The position numbers and the translations under genes were made by a program. 64,000 bases of DNA from Paenibacillus curdlanolyticus YK9 (GTDB lineage Bacteria; Bacillota; Bacilli; Paenibacillales; Paenibacillaceae), in assembly GCF_000179615.1 (NCBI RefSeq), contig NZ_AEDD01000008.1, positions 1 to 64,000 of the forward strand, given 5' to 3'. Below are positions 9,015 to 17,720 of this stretch, one piece after another (the first letter of the stretch is position 1; every line of letters starts with the position of its first letter). The notes below the pieces were generated by a model. That model was not told the DNA's origin and ran no database searches. It saw only the letters and a list, made by a program, of their open reading frames with translations.

Positions 9015-9207
9015 CGTCTTAAAGGATTATCGAATGAAAGCTAGCACTCGATGACTCTCGGCAGCAACTCGGGGTGAATTCTGCGCAGGACATGCTGTTC
9101 TGCCGCAGATAGGGCGATCTATCCAGCCCGAATCCGACAGCTAACCTCGTAGGCTGCATGGACAGAACTCATCGCAGACGGCATTGGGTTTCCAATGTCT
9201 TTTTTTG
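9015..9207 (+). promoter_or_regulatory. c-di-AMP riboswitch (ydaO/yuaA class) with terminator
   Basis: The aptamer is recognised from the conserved blocks ACTCGGGGTGAAT (9067-9079), the GCAGGAC segment and the family signature CCGACAGCTAACCTCGTAGG (9134-9153). An expression platform follows: AGAC-CATTGG/CCAATG-TCT and seven T (about 9175-9207). In the known class, c-di-AMP binding favours the terminator, so potassium-uptake genes are switched off when c-di-AMP is high. The downstream genes (KtrB, KtrA, antiporter) are the expected regulon, as at yuaA in B. subtilis. Confidence 0.88.
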
Positions 9208-9255
9208 TGCCTTGCGGCGGGTTCCGCTTCGTTGGATGAAGGAGAGGAACGTGGA

Positions 9256-10596
9256 ATGGAAAAGAAAAAGAAATGGTTCAAATGGTCTCCGCCGCGCATA
9301 CTGGTGACTGGATTTGCTCTTATTATTTTGCTCGGCGCTGTGCTGCTGTCCCTGCCAATCTCGAACACGAGCGGCGAATCGCTTCGATTCATCGACGCGT
9401 TGTTCACGGCTACCTCCGCTACCTGCGTTACCGGCCTCGTCGTCGTGGACACAGGGCTGGATTTTACCGTGTTTGGCCAGATTGTGATCATCGCGCTTAT
9501 TCAAGTTGGCGGTCTCGGCTTCATGACGATGGCGACGCTCATCGCGCTGGTGCTGCGCAAACGCATTTCGCTCAAGGAGAGGCTGATTCTCCAAGAAGCG
9601 ATGAACCAGTCGAGCATGGAAGGTATCGTTCGCTTGATTCGTAAAGTTATCATTTATTCCCTTGCGATCGAAGCGACAGCTGCCGTACTGTTCACTTCCC
9701 GTTTTGTGTTCGATATGCCGGTTGGCAAAGCGATTTATTTTGGCGTCTGGCATGCCATCTCGATGTTTAATAATGCAGGCTTTGACCTATTCGGCGAGTA
9801 TCGGAGCTTGACCATGTACGTGAATGATCCGATCGTCAACTTTACGGCAATGGGACTTATTATACTCGGAGGGCTCGGCTTTATCGTGATGTCGGACCTT
9901 ATTGAATATCGAACAAACAAACGGCTTTCGCTGCATTCCAAAGTTGTGCTTACGATGACGGGCATTTTGCTTGCCGTCGGCGCCATCGTTATTTTTATTT
10001 TCGAATTTTCCAATCCGAAAACGTTAGGCTCGCTGGGCTGGGATGGGAAGATCTGGGCATCTCTCTTCCAATCGGTTACGCCGCGTACGGCTGGTGCGAA
10101 CACGATCGATATCGGCGCTATGCGCCAAGCTTCCATATTCTTTATGGTCATCCTCATGTTCATCGGCGCATCGCCGGGGTCAACAGGGGGCGGGATTAAA
10201 ACCACGACGTTCATGACGCTGGTCGGCGCGGTTATCGCGATGATTCGAGGCAAGGAGGACATTGTGCTGTTCCGATTCCGTTTGGCGCGCGAGCGCATTT
10301 TCAAAGCATTGACGATTACGCTCTTGTCGCTTGCGCTGGTCATTGGCGTAACGATGCTGCTGTCGACGACGGAAGACCGTGACTTCTTGCGTATCCTGTT
10401 CGAAACGACCTCGGCGTTCGGCACGGTTGGGCTGACGACGGGCATTACGACGACGCTGACCGATTTTGGCAAAATCATATTAAGCCTCACGATGTTCGCG
10501 GGTCGACTTGGGCCGCTAACGCTTGCATATGCGCTGGGGCCTCGTGCGGAGAAAGAGCTGTACCGACATCCGGAAGGCAAAATCATTATCGGTTAA
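9256..10596 (+). CDS. ktrB: Potassium uptake channel subunit KtrB (TrkH family)
   Basis: 446-residue potassium-translocating membrane subunit. The four pseudo-repeat pore loops of the TrkH/KtrB family are visible: TSATCVTGLVVVDTG, SMFNNAGFDLFG, TPRTAGANTIDIG and TSAFGTVGLTTG, the Gly in each lining the selectivity filter. Length and the ALGPRAEKELYRHPEGKIIIG tail fit KtrB. The start is ATG 9256 with AAGGAGAGG 8 bases upstream; the frame extends further up into the riboswitch terminator but without a site. It is the first gene of a potassium operon, followed 36 bases later by its RCK partner KtrA, under the c-di-AMP riboswitch. Confidence 0.95.
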   Translation: MEKKKKWFKWSPPRILVTGFALIILLGAVLLSLPISNTSGESLRFIDALFTATSATCVTGLVVVDTGLDFTVFGQIVIIALIQVGGLGFMTMATLIALVLRKRISLKERLILQEAMNQSSMEGIVRLIRKVIIYSLAIEATAAVLFTSRFVFDMPVGKAIYFGVWHAISMFNNAGFDLFGEYRSLTMYVNDPIVNFTAMGLIILGGLGFIVMSDLIEYRTNKRLSLHSKVVLTMTGILLAVGAIVIFIFEFSNPKTLGSLGWDGKIWASLFQSVTPRTAGANTIDIGAMRQASIFFMVILMFIGASPGSTGGGIKTTTFMTLVGAVIAMIRGKEDIVLFRFRLARERIFKALTITLLSLALVIGVTMLLSTTEDRDFLRILFETTSAFGTVGLTTGITTTLTDFGKIILSLTMFAGRLGPLTLAYALGPRAEKELYRHPEGKIIIG

Positions 10597-10632
10597 TAAG
10601 TCAATACACTCATCGGAGTAGGGGAGAACCAC

Positions 10633-11292
10633 ATGAAACAATTCGTTATTATCGGCTTGGGCCGATTCGGCTCCAGTCTGGGGCAAGAGCTCGTCCAGCT
10701 CGGTTATGAAGTGCTCGGCATTGATAAGAATGAAGAAACCGTCGACGATATGAGCCGCGTGCTTACGCATGTCGTCGCAGCAGACGCAACGGACGAGGAA
10801 ACGCTTCGCGCGCTCGGCGTACGCAACTTTGATTGCGGCGTTGTCGCGATTGGCGACGATATTCAAGCGAGTATTCTTGCAACGATTCAATTAAAGGATA
10901 TCGGCGTAAAAAAAGTAGTGGCGAAGGCGCTAAGCGAGCTTCACGGCCGTGTGCTGGAGAAGCTGGGCGTGGATCGCGTGATCTACCCGGAACGGGATAT
11001 GGGCATTCGCGTGGCCCATCAGCTCGTATCGCCAAACCTGCTTGATTACATCGAGCTGTCCAAGGAATATACGATTGCCGAGCTGGCTGTTCCTAGCTGC
11101 CTTAACGGCAAGACGCTGCAGGACATCAATACGCGCGCGCGGTTTGGCTGCAGCATCGTTGCGATCAACAAGCCGAAGGGCGGCGTTATCATTGCACCGA
11201 CGGCAGTCGAAGAGCTGGAAGAGAAAGATATTATGGTTGTGATCGGCACGAACGAGCAGATCGAAAAATTTGAAGCTAGCGTGGCTCGTTAA
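10633..11292 (+). CDS. ktrA: Potassium uptake regulatory subunit KtrA
   Basis: 219-residue cytosolic RCK protein that forms the gating ring under KtrB. The N-terminal Rossmann domain begins QFVIIGLGRFGSSLGQEL (GxGxxG) with the acidic NAD/ATP-binding LGIDKNEE end, and the C-terminal RCK_C (TrkA-C) domain runs from about residue 135 (KEYTIAELAVPSCLNGKTL to DIMVVIGTNEQIEKFE). In the family, ATP opens and ADP closes the channel, and the RCK_C domain can bind c-di-AMP, so this system may sense c-di-AMP both as RNA and protein. GGGGAG lies before the ATG. Confidence 0.95.
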   Translation: MKQFVIIGLGRFGSSLGQELVQLGYEVLGIDKNEETVDDMSRVLTHVVAADATDEETLRALGVRNFDCGVVAIGDDIQASILATIQLKDIGVKKVVAKALSELHGRVLEKLGVDRVIYPERDMGIRVAHQLVSPNLLDYIELSKEYTIAELAVPSCLNGKTLQDINTRARFGCSIVAINKPKGGVIIAPTAVEELEEKDIMVVIGTNEQIEKFEASVAR

Positions 11293-11295
11293 CGG

Positions 11296-12531
11296 ATGGA
11301 AACTGCAACAGCAATTGATATTCGCCATATTTTATCGTTATTTCTTATTATTGCGGCAGCAGGCATGTTATCGGGCCGAGTAGCGGCGCTGATCCGATTG
11401 CCTGACGTCGTCTTGTTCATTGGCGCAGGCATGCTGCTTGGTCAAGGATTGCATTGGATTGATGAGTCGGCCGGCACGCTGCTTAACCAGCTAATTCTTA
11501 CTGCGGGCTCTACGCTCATCCTGTTCGATGGCGGGCGCAATATTCAGTTGTCAGGCTTGCGCAAGGTTGGCTGGACTGTCGGTTTGCTAAGCGTTCCCGG
11601 TGTGCTGATTACCGTAGGTGTCGTAGGCGCGGCAGTCCATTACGTGTTTGGGCTGGAGTGGCTAACGTCGCTGCTTGCGGCGGCGGTTATCGCCTCCACC
11701 GACCCGGCATCGATTATTCCGGTATTTCGCCAAGTGGCCGTACGCAAGAAGGTAAGGGAGACCGTTGAAAGCGAATCGGCTTTTAATGATGCGACAGGTT
11801 CCATTATTACGTTTGCTTTATTAGCGGCAGTAACCGGCGAGTCTGCCCTTCAAGCCGGGCCGCTGGTTTTCGATTTTGTGAAAACGGCTCTTGGCGGCAT
11901 CGTTATTGGGATCGTGTTCGGAGTTGCTGTCGTTTATCTCGTTGCGCATCTGCGTTTAGGGCTTTTGCGGGATTATACGACGATCGCGATGATCGGCACG
12001 GCGATTGGCGCTTATTTGATCGGGGACATGCTGCATGTGAGCGGCTTTATGGCGGCTTTCGTGGCAGGCTTGATTTGGGGCAACCCGGACGTGCTTCGGC
12101 TTCGACTGGATGAGAAGCAGGAGGAGCTCGTTCATTTCTCTGACAACGTAACGATTATTATGCGGATGCTTATTTTCATTCTGCTTGGCAGTCAGGTTGA
12201 CTTCAAGCTTTTAGCGGACTACGGCTGGCAATCCTTAGCTGCTGTGCTCGTCATGATCTTCATCGCGCGGCCTTTGACCGTTTTCTTGTGTGCGCTGCCA
12301 GACAGAAAGTCAAAGTGGACATTGAAGGAAATGCTGTTCATGATCTGGGTAAGGGAGACAGGCGTTATTCCGGCCGCGTTGTCAGGCATGCTCGTCGGAA
12401 TGGGCGTTCCGCATGCTGACGTTATTGCGTCGATCACGTTCATGGCAATTGTGTTGACGATCATGCTGCAAGCGAGCACGACCGGATGGTTGGCGCGGAA
12501 GCTTGGCATGGACGTTGAGGAGAAGGAATAA
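11296..12531 (+). CDS. CPA1-family cation/proton antiporter
   Basis: 411-residue membrane protein with about 12 spans. Signature residues of the Na+(K+)/H+ exchanger fold are present: STDPASIIPVF (the unwound-helix TD motif) and ESAFNDATG with the conserved ND pair for cation/proton exchange. It starts 3 bases after the ktrA stop and has no clear ribosome site of its own, so translational coupling to ktrA is likely. In this potassium operon it could export K+ (or Na+) in exchange for protons; the ion cannot be decided from sequence. There is no cytosolic RCK tail on the protein, but KtrA-type proteins are adjacent. Confidence 0.85.
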   Translation: METATAIDIRHILSLFLIIAAAGMLSGRVAALIRLPDVVLFIGAGMLLGQGLHWIDESAGTLLNQLILTAGSTLILFDGGRNIQLSGLRKVGWTVGLLSVPGVLITVGVVGAAVHYVFGLEWLTSLLAAAVIASTDPASIIPVFRQVAVRKKVRETVESESAFNDATGSIITFALLAAVTGESALQAGPLVFDFVKTALGGIVIGIVFGVAVVYLVAHLRLGLLRDYTTIAMIGTAIGAYLIGDMLHVSGFMAAFVAGLIWGNPDVLRLRLDEKQEELVHFSDNVTIIMRMLIFILLGSQVDFKLLADYGWQSLAAVLVMIFIARPLTVFLCALPDRKSKWTLKEMLFMIWVRETGVIPAALSGMLVGMGVPHADVIASITFMAIVLTIMLQASTTGWLARKLGMDVEEKE

Positions 12532-12626
12532 AGCGGGAGTAACGTGCTCGCTGCTGTATAAATGTGTGAACACAGGCGATTACTGACGAGTTATTTCGTT
12601 CATACTACATAGTGACTACGATGAAT

Positions 12627-12660
12627 AAGTCGCGGCTGCTCTCGTGCAGCCGCGACTTCT
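12627..12660. terminator. Hairpin between the antiporter and lysR genes
   Basis: Perfect 13-bp stem AAGTCGCGGCTGC/GCAGCCGCGACTT with a 6-base loop. The T-run is short in both directions, but its place between two convergent genes fits a shared terminator. Confidence 0.7.
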
Positions 12661-12716
12661 CGCATGTAGAGGGCCATTCTAATGGGCGCAATTGACGCTA
12701 AGCGCGTTGGTTACAG

Positions 12717-13610
12717 TTACAGTCGAGGGTATGCGGCTGCAAGGCTATCGACCCATAAACGAACGTCTGGACTAAGGCCCGAAGGGGAAGCGTAGATGAG
12801 CGATGTCGTTCGTTTGGTTTGCTCCAGCTCGCGGATCGGCGCGACGGTCAGCTCATTATCGTCCAGCAATTCCTCGCGAACGTAGGAGCGGGGCAGCAGC
12901 GTTGCGGAACGGCAAGTGACCAGCAAGCGCAAAATCGCTTCGAACGAGTCGATTTCCATGCGAACATCCGGCTCCAGCTTATACTTGTCGAACACTTCAT
13001 CGGTTAGCGTGCGATACCAGGTTCCTTTGGTAAACAAAATCATCGGAAAGCCGTTCAGCTCGCTGATCGACATGGGACCGCGGTCTGTGACGAACAGGTT
13101 GCGAGGCAAGACGAGTACGAGGTGATCATCAAACAACGGGACGCAATGCAGCTGCGGATCCTGGATACGCGAGGCGACGATACCGAAGTCAACCTTTCGT
13201 TCGCGCACGAGCGATACGATTTCATGGGTTTTGCCGGTTACGGCCTTGATGTCCAGATCGGGATGGCTGGAGGTTAACGATTTGATAAAGTCGGGCAGCG
13301 TGGTTTGAAGCGTTGTCAGGCTTGCGCCAATCGTAACCTCCGTCGGCCCCTCGTTGCGGAAGCCGGATACCGTGTGCAAGTATCGCTGATGAAGCGAGCG
13401 AAGCTCCAGCGCGTATTCATACGTTAGCTGCCCGACTCTCGTCAGCTCCAGCCGCTTGCCAATGCGGCGAAACAGCTCGACGCCTAGCTCTTCCTCCAGC
13501 TTTGCAATTCGACGAGATAAGGCAGGCTGCGACAAATTCAGCAGCACGGAAGCCTTGTTCATGCTCGATTGCTCAACCACGATGGCGAAGGCTAACATGT
13601 CTTCCAGCAT
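12717..13610 (-). CDS. LysR-family transcriptional regulator divergent from sdhCAB
   Basis: 297 residues. N-terminal winged helix-turn-helix (about 1-60: SSMNKASVLLNLSQPALSRRIAKLEEELGVELFRRIGKRLELT) and a C-terminal effector-binding domain (about 88-295) of periplasmic-binding-protein fold. AAGGAG lies upstream of the ATG. It is transcribed away from the succinate dehydrogenase operon across a 226-base gap, the usual arrangement for a LysR regulator and its target, so control of sdhCAB by a carbon-metabolism signal is a reasonable but unproved guess. I do not recognise a specific ortholog. Confidence 0.85.
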   Translation of the reverse strand: MLEDMLAFAIVVEQSSMNKASVLLNLSQPALSRRIAKLEEELGVELFRRIGKRLELTRVGQLTYEYALELRSLHQRYLHTVSGFRNEGPTEVTIGASLTTLQTTLPDFIKSLTSSHPDLDIKAVTGKTHEIVSLVRERKVDFGIVASRIQDPQLHCVPLFDDHLVLVLPRNLFVTDRGPMSISELNGFPMILFTKGTWYRTLTDEVFDKYKLEPDVRMEIDSFEAILRLLVTCRSATLLPRSYVREELLDDNELTVAPIRELEQTKRTTSLIYASPSGLSPDVRLWVDSLAAAYPRL

Positions 13611-13743
13611 AGCGGCAGCTCCTTCTAATAGGAAATACAGGTCTTATGCATAAACGTTATAAGAAATTATCAACAATAAGCAATTCCATTATAAGCGGAA
13701 AAGGAGTAGGATGGAAAGTGTGGCTAAGTTGTGTCGACTTTTG

Positions 13744-13772
13744 TTGACGCTGTACGGGCTCGTGCGTACCAT
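13744..13772 (+). promoter_or_regulatory. Possible promoter of sdhCAB
   Basis: TTGACG, 17-base spacer, TACCAT. Placed about 65 bases before sdhC; the -10 is weak and an activator such as the divergent LysR protein could be needed. Confidence 0.4.
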
Positions 13773-13836
13773 GTAAAATGTTTTGTTGGGTTAAGCAATC
13801 TAATCGGGTAAGTCTGGAAAGGAGAACGCAATACTT

Positions 13837-14505
13837 ATGAAAGCAAACTCGTACCATTGGCGGAAGCTTCATTCCCTGTTGGGAGTCATTCCGCTCGGCT
13901 TGTTCATTATCGAGCATGCCATTACGAACTACTCCGCATTCGAAAGCGGACCGGAAGGGTTCAACGACAGCGTTAAGTTTCTGAATGACTTGCCGCTTGT
14001 GTACTTCCTGGAGATCTTCGGGATCTTCCTGCCGCTCTTGTTCCACGGCGTATACGGCCTGTACATGGCTTATCAGTCCAACATGAATGCTGGCCGATTC
14101 AGCTATGGCCGCAACTGGGCATTCGTCGCGCAGCGCGTAACGGGTGTCATTACGTTTATTTTTATTTTCTGGCATCTCTACGAGACGCGCTTCCAAGTGG
14201 CCATGGGCAACCTGACGCATGAAGAGCTGGGCGCGCATATGCATGACATCTTTACGCATCCGGTAAGCCTCGTGCTGTACGTCATCGGCGTCCTGTCGGC
14301 TGTATTCCACTTCAGCAATGGCTTCTGGGCATTCCTGATTAGCTGGGGCATTACGGTAGGTCCTCGCGCACAGCGGATTTCGTCTGTGATTTGCATGGGC
14401 TTGTTCGTCATTATTTCCGTACTCTTCCTGCTGTCGATCGTTGCTTTCACGGGCGATGAATTCAAAGAAGCGGCATCCGCAGCATCTTCGATCTTAGTAG
14501 GCTAG
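13837..14505 (+). CDS. sdhC: Succinate dehydrogenase cytochrome b558 subunit
   Basis: 222-residue membrane anchor with five spans and two b-type haems, which passes electrons from SdhB to menaquinone. It is of the B. subtilis type (single anchor subunit, no SdhD). Conserved haem-ligand His residues stand in KLHSLLGVIPLGLFIIEH, LFHGVYGLYM, IFWHLYET and VFHFSNGFW. GGAAAGGAG precedes the ATG. It is the first gene of sdhCAB, 32 bases before sdhA. A menaquinone partner fits the presence of mqnC in the window. Confidence 0.95.
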   Translation: MKANSYHWRKLHSLLGVIPLGLFIIEHAITNYSAFESGPEGFNDSVKFLNDLPLVYFLEIFGIFLPLLFHGVYGLYMAYQSNMNAGRFSYGRNWAFVAQRVTGVITFIFIFWHLYETRFQVAMGNLTHEELGAHMHDIFTHPVSLVLYVIGVLSAVFHFSNGFWAFLISWGITVGPRAQRISSVICMGLFVIISVLFLLSIVAFTGDEFKEAASAASSILVG

Positions 14506-14537
14506 CAACAGAACTTCCGAAAGGAGAGCATTCGATT

Positions 14538-16283
14538 ATGGCTAAAAATAAAGTAATCGTCATCGGCGGCGGCCTTGCCGGCCTTATGGCGACGATTAAA
14601 GCGGCGGAGGCAGGCGTTCATGTTGACCTGTTCTCGCTCGTTCCGGTTAAACGTTCCCACTCCGTATGCGCGCAAGGCGGCATCAACGGAGCGGTTAATA
14701 CGAAGGGCGAAGGCGACTCCCCATGGGAGCACTTTGACGATACGGTATACGGGGGCGACTTCCTTGCGAACCAGCCGCCTGTAAAAGCAATGTGCGACGC
14801 AGCGCCAGGCATTATCCACTTAATGGACCGGATGGGCGTTATGTTCAGCCGTACGCCTGAGGGCTTGCTCGACTTCCGCCGCTTCGGCGGCACGCAGTAC
14901 CACCGTACAGCGTTCGCGGGCGCGACGACTGGCCAACAGCTGCTCTACGCATTGGACGAGCAAGTACGCCGTTGGGAGACGGCAGGCCTCGTTACGAAAT
15001 ACGAGCACTGGGAATTCCTCGGTGCGGTGCTTGACGACGACGGCGTATGCCGCGGCGTGTCGGCGCAGGACCTGCGCACGATGGAAGTGCATACGGTACG
15101 CGCGGATGCGGTTATTCTCGCAACGGGCGGTCCTGGCATTATTTTCGGCAAAACGACGAACTCGGTTATCAATACGGGCACGGCTGCGAGTGCCGTGTAT
15201 CAACAGGGCGTTAACTACGCCAACGGCGAAATGATTCAAATTCACCCGACGGCTATCCCGGGCGACGACAAAAACCGGCTCATGTCGGAATCGGCGCGCG
15301 GCGAAGGCGGACGGATCTGGACCTATAAAGACGGCAAGCCATGGTACTTCCTTGAGGAAAAATATCCGGCTTACGGCAACCTCGTACCGCGTGATATCGC
15401 GACGCGTGAAATTTTCAGCGTTTGCGTCGATCAGAAGCTCGGCATCAACGGCGAGAACATGGTTTACCTCGATCTGTCGCATAAAGATCCGAAGGAGCTG
15501 GACGTTAAGCTCGGCGGCATCATCGAAATCTATGAGAAGTTCGTAGGCGACGATCCGCGCAAGCTGCCAATGAAAATCTTCCCGGCAGTCCATTACTCGA
15601 TGGGCGGCATGTGGGTTGACTACAACCAGATGACGAACGTGCCGGGCTTGTTCGCATGCGGCGAGTGCGAGTACCAATACCATGGCGCGAACCGTCTGGG
15701 CGCGAACTCGCTTCTGTCGGCCATTTATGGCGGCATGGTGACGGGGCCGAAAGCCGTTGAGTATATCAAAGGCTTGAAAAAATCGGCTGAGGACGTTGCT
15801 TCTTCGATCTTCGACCGTGCGAAAAACGAGCAAACGGCGAAATACGAAAGCATCCTCAAAATGAACGGTACAGAAAACGCGTATGTGCTTCATAAGGAGC
15901 TCGGCGAGTGGATGACGAACAACATGACCGTCGTTCGCTACAACGACCGTCTGGAGCAGACGATCGCCAAGATCAAAGAGCTGAAGCAGCGCTACAACAA
16001 TATCAACATCAACGATACGGCGCGTTGGAACAACGCAGGCGTAGCCTTCACACGCCAATTGTGGAACATGTTCGAGCTGGCTGAAGCGATGACGCTGGGC
16101 GCACTGCTGCGCAACGAAAGCCGCGGCGCGCACTACAAGCCGGAGTTCCCTGATCGTAACGACGATGACTTCCTCAAAACGACGATTGCAAAATGGACCA
16201 AAGACGGCCCGCAAATTTCGTACGACGAAGTCGATACGTCGCTGATCGCACCGCGTAAGCGCGACTACTCGAGCAATAAGTAA
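14538..16283 (+). CDS. sdhA: Succinate dehydrogenase flavoprotein subunit
   Basis: 581-residue catalytic subunit oxidising succinate to fumarate. The FAD-binding Rossmann start VIVIGGGLAGLMATIKAAEAG is at residues 5-25, and the flavin-linkage His lies in RSHSVCAQGGINGAVN. Active-site regions ESARGEGGRIW, PRDIATREI and PAVHYSMGGMWVDYNQMT are intact, as is GLFACGECEYQYHGANRLGANSLL. AAAGGAG lies 10 bases before the ATG. The length matches B. subtilis SdhA (586). It is followed by an unusual 162-base spacer with direct repeats before sdhB. Confidence 0.97.
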   Translation: MAKNKVIVIGGGLAGLMATIKAAEAGVHVDLFSLVPVKRSHSVCAQGGINGAVNTKGEGDSPWEHFDDTVYGGDFLANQPPVKAMCDAAPGIIHLMDRMGVMFSRTPEGLLDFRRFGGTQYHRTAFAGATTGQQLLYALDEQVRRWETAGLVTKYEHWEFLGAVLDDDGVCRGVSAQDLRTMEVHTVRADAVILATGGPGIIFGKTTNSVINTGTAASAVYQQGVNYANGEMIQIHPTAIPGDDKNRLMSESARGEGGRIWTYKDGKPWYFLEEKYPAYGNLVPRDIATREIFSVCVDQKLGINGENMVYLDLSHKDPKELDVKLGGIIEIYEKFVGDDPRKLPMKIFPAVHYSMGGMWVDYNQMTNVPGLFACGECEYQYHGANRLGANSLLSAIYGGMVTGPKAVEYIKGLKKSAEDVASSIFDRAKNEQTAKYESILKMNGTENAYVLHKELGEWMTNNMTVVRYNDRLEQTIAKIKELKQRYNNININDTARWNNAGVAFTRQLWNMFELAEAMTLGALLRNESRGAHYKPEFPDRNDDDFLKTTIAKWTKDGPQISYDEVDTSLIAPRKRDYSSNK

Positions 16284-16288
16284 TCGAT

Positions 16289-16429
16289 CGAACGGATTCA
16301 CGCAAAACCTAAGCAAGCGTATGCTTACGTGAGCGAACGGATTCACGCAAAACCTAAGCATATGCTTACGATGTGGTTTTGCTTCATAGGATTACCTCTA
16401 AATTCGGTAATCTGATTCACGCAAAACCT
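16289..16429 (+). repeat. Three direct repeats in the sdhA-sdhB spacer
   Basis: A 27-base unit, CGAACGGATTCACGCAAAAC plus CTAAGCA, occurs at 16289-16315 and 16334-16360 (45 bases apart). Its core GATTCACGCAAAACCT recurs at 16414-16429, immediately before the sdhB ribosome site. Between the copies lie the short palindromes AAGCAAGCGTATGCTT and AAGCATATGCTT. The spacing suggests an RNA-level role such as processing or differential stability of sdhCA and sdhB messages, or simple local duplication. Confidence 0.8.
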
Positions 16430-16445
16430 TTAGGAGGGATAACCG

Positions 16446-17210
16446 ATGGCCGAAACGACTGTTGCAGCCAAAACGGTGAAGCTCGTTATCTCCCGTCAGG
16501 ACGGCCCTGATTCGGCGCCGTATACGGAAGAATTCGAAGTGCCTTACCGTTCCAATATGAACGTGATTAGCGCGCTGATGGAAATTCAGCGTAATCCGAA
16601 GAAAACAGACGGAGCCGACACGGCGCCCGTCTGCTGGGAATCGAACTGTCTGGAGGAAGTGTGCGGCGCATGCTCGATGGTGATCAACGGCAAGCCGCGC
16701 CAGGCGTGCAGCGCGCTGATCGATAAGCTTGAGCAGCCGATCCGTCTGGAGCCTATGCGCACATTCCCTGTCGTTCGCGACCTTGTGATCAACCGCGAGC
16801 GCATGTTCAACGCGCTTAAGCGCGTGAAAGCATGGATTCCGATCGACGGTACGTACGATCTCGGACCAGGACCCCGCATGGCGGAAACAAAGCGCCAATG
16901 GGCTTACGAGCTGTCCAAGTGCATGACTTGCGGCGTTTGTCTGGAGTCCTGCCCGAACGTAAACGATCGCAGCAGCTTCATCGGGCCAGCAGCCATTTCG
17001 CAGGCTCGCCTGTTCAATACGCATCCTACGGGCGAAATGCACAAGGAAGAGCGTTTGGACGCCCTGATGGAAGATGGCGGCATCGAGGGTTGCGGCAACT
17101 CGCAAAACTGCGTACGCGCATGTCCGAAGGGCATTCCGCTGACGACTTCGATTGCAGCGATCAACAAGGATACGACCAAGCACTTGTTCAAAAAATGGCT
17201 CGGCATGTAG
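16446..17210 (+). CDS. sdhB: Succinate dehydrogenase iron-sulfur subunit
   Basis: 254 residues carrying the three clusters that link FAD to the haems. The [2Fe-2S] ligands are in CWESNCLEEVCGACSM with a later Cys in RQAC, the [4Fe-4S] in CMTCGVCLESCP, and the [3Fe-4S] in GCGNSQNCVRACPKGIPLT. AGGAGGG sits 7 bases before the ATG. It is the last gene of sdhCAB, separated from sdhA by the repeat-bearing spacer, and followed by a terminator. Confidence 0.96.
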   Translation: MAETTVAAKTVKLVISRQDGPDSAPYTEEFEVPYRSNMNVISALMEIQRNPKKTDGADTAPVCWESNCLEEVCGACSMVINGKPRQACSALIDKLEQPIRLEPMRTFPVVRDLVINRERMFNALKRVKAWIPIDGTYDLGPGPRMAETKRQWAYELSKCMTCGVCLESCPNVNDRSSFIGPAAISQARLFNTHPTGEMHKEERLDALMEDGGIEGCGNSQNCVRACPKGIPLTTSIAAINKDTTKHLFKKWLGM

Positions 17211-17231
17211 CATAACGCTGCATCCGGGTGG

Positions 17232-17266
17232 AAGCCGGCAGCTTAAGACGCTGCCGGTTTCTTTTT
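17232..17266 (+). terminator. Terminator of sdhCAB
   Basis: CCGGCAGC/GCTGCCGG stem with a 7-base loop and TTTCTTTTT tail. Confidence 0.85.
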
Positions 17267-17354
17267 ATGCGAATCGCTTTGCATTCTGGAAGTCTTTACG
17301 CTCTCCCGCCCGTATGGTACGCTCATACAAGATTGTTAAGGGGGTCGCTAGAAG

Positions 17355-17696
17355 GTGGATGTCTCGAACGTAAAAGCCTATTGCCTCTCCAAGCGCGGGG
17401 CAGAGGAAACGTACCCATTCGGGCCGGAGCCGCTCGTATGCAAGGTCGGCGGCAAGATGTTTGCGCTGCTGTCCCCGGACTCGGTTTCGTTAAAATGCGA
17501 TCCCGTCATCGCATTGAATTTGCGCGAGCAGCATGATGCTGTGAAGCCGGGGTATCATTTGAACAAAAAGCATTGGAATACGGTGGAGTTTCATTCATCG
17601 CTTACAGAGGGCGAGCTATGGGATATGATTGACCATTCCTATACGCTCGTCGTGAACAGCTTAACGAAAGTGCAGCGAGCTGCTTTGGGGGCTTAG
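17355..17696 (+). CDS. MmcQ/YjbR-family protein
   Basis: 113-residue cytoplasmic protein of the MmcQ/YjbR (CyaY-like fold) family. Visible family features are the early YCLSKRGAEETYPFGPEPLVCKVGGKMFAL, then SLKCDP, the PGYHLNKKHWNTV motif and a C-terminal helix SYTLVVNSLTKVQR. Members are thought to bind DNA or act as accessory factors; the function is not established. The start is a GTG with AAGGGGG about 10 bases upstream. It lies 24 bases ahead of the yqkE-like gene and probably shares its transcript. Confidence 0.85.
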   Translation: MDVSNVKAYCLSKRGAEETYPFGPEPLVCKVGGKMFALLSPDSVSLKCDPVIALNLREQHDAVKPGYHLNKKHWNTVEFHSSLTEGELWDMIDHSYTLVVNSLTKVQRAALGA

Positions 17697-17720
17697 GGCT
17701 GCATGTAGGAGGGGAATTTA

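Noticed and set aside
14820-16361. 513-residue minus-strand open frame opposite sdhA
   Set aside because: Antisense shadow caused by codon bias in sdhA; the protein is Arg/Val/His-rich with no domain.
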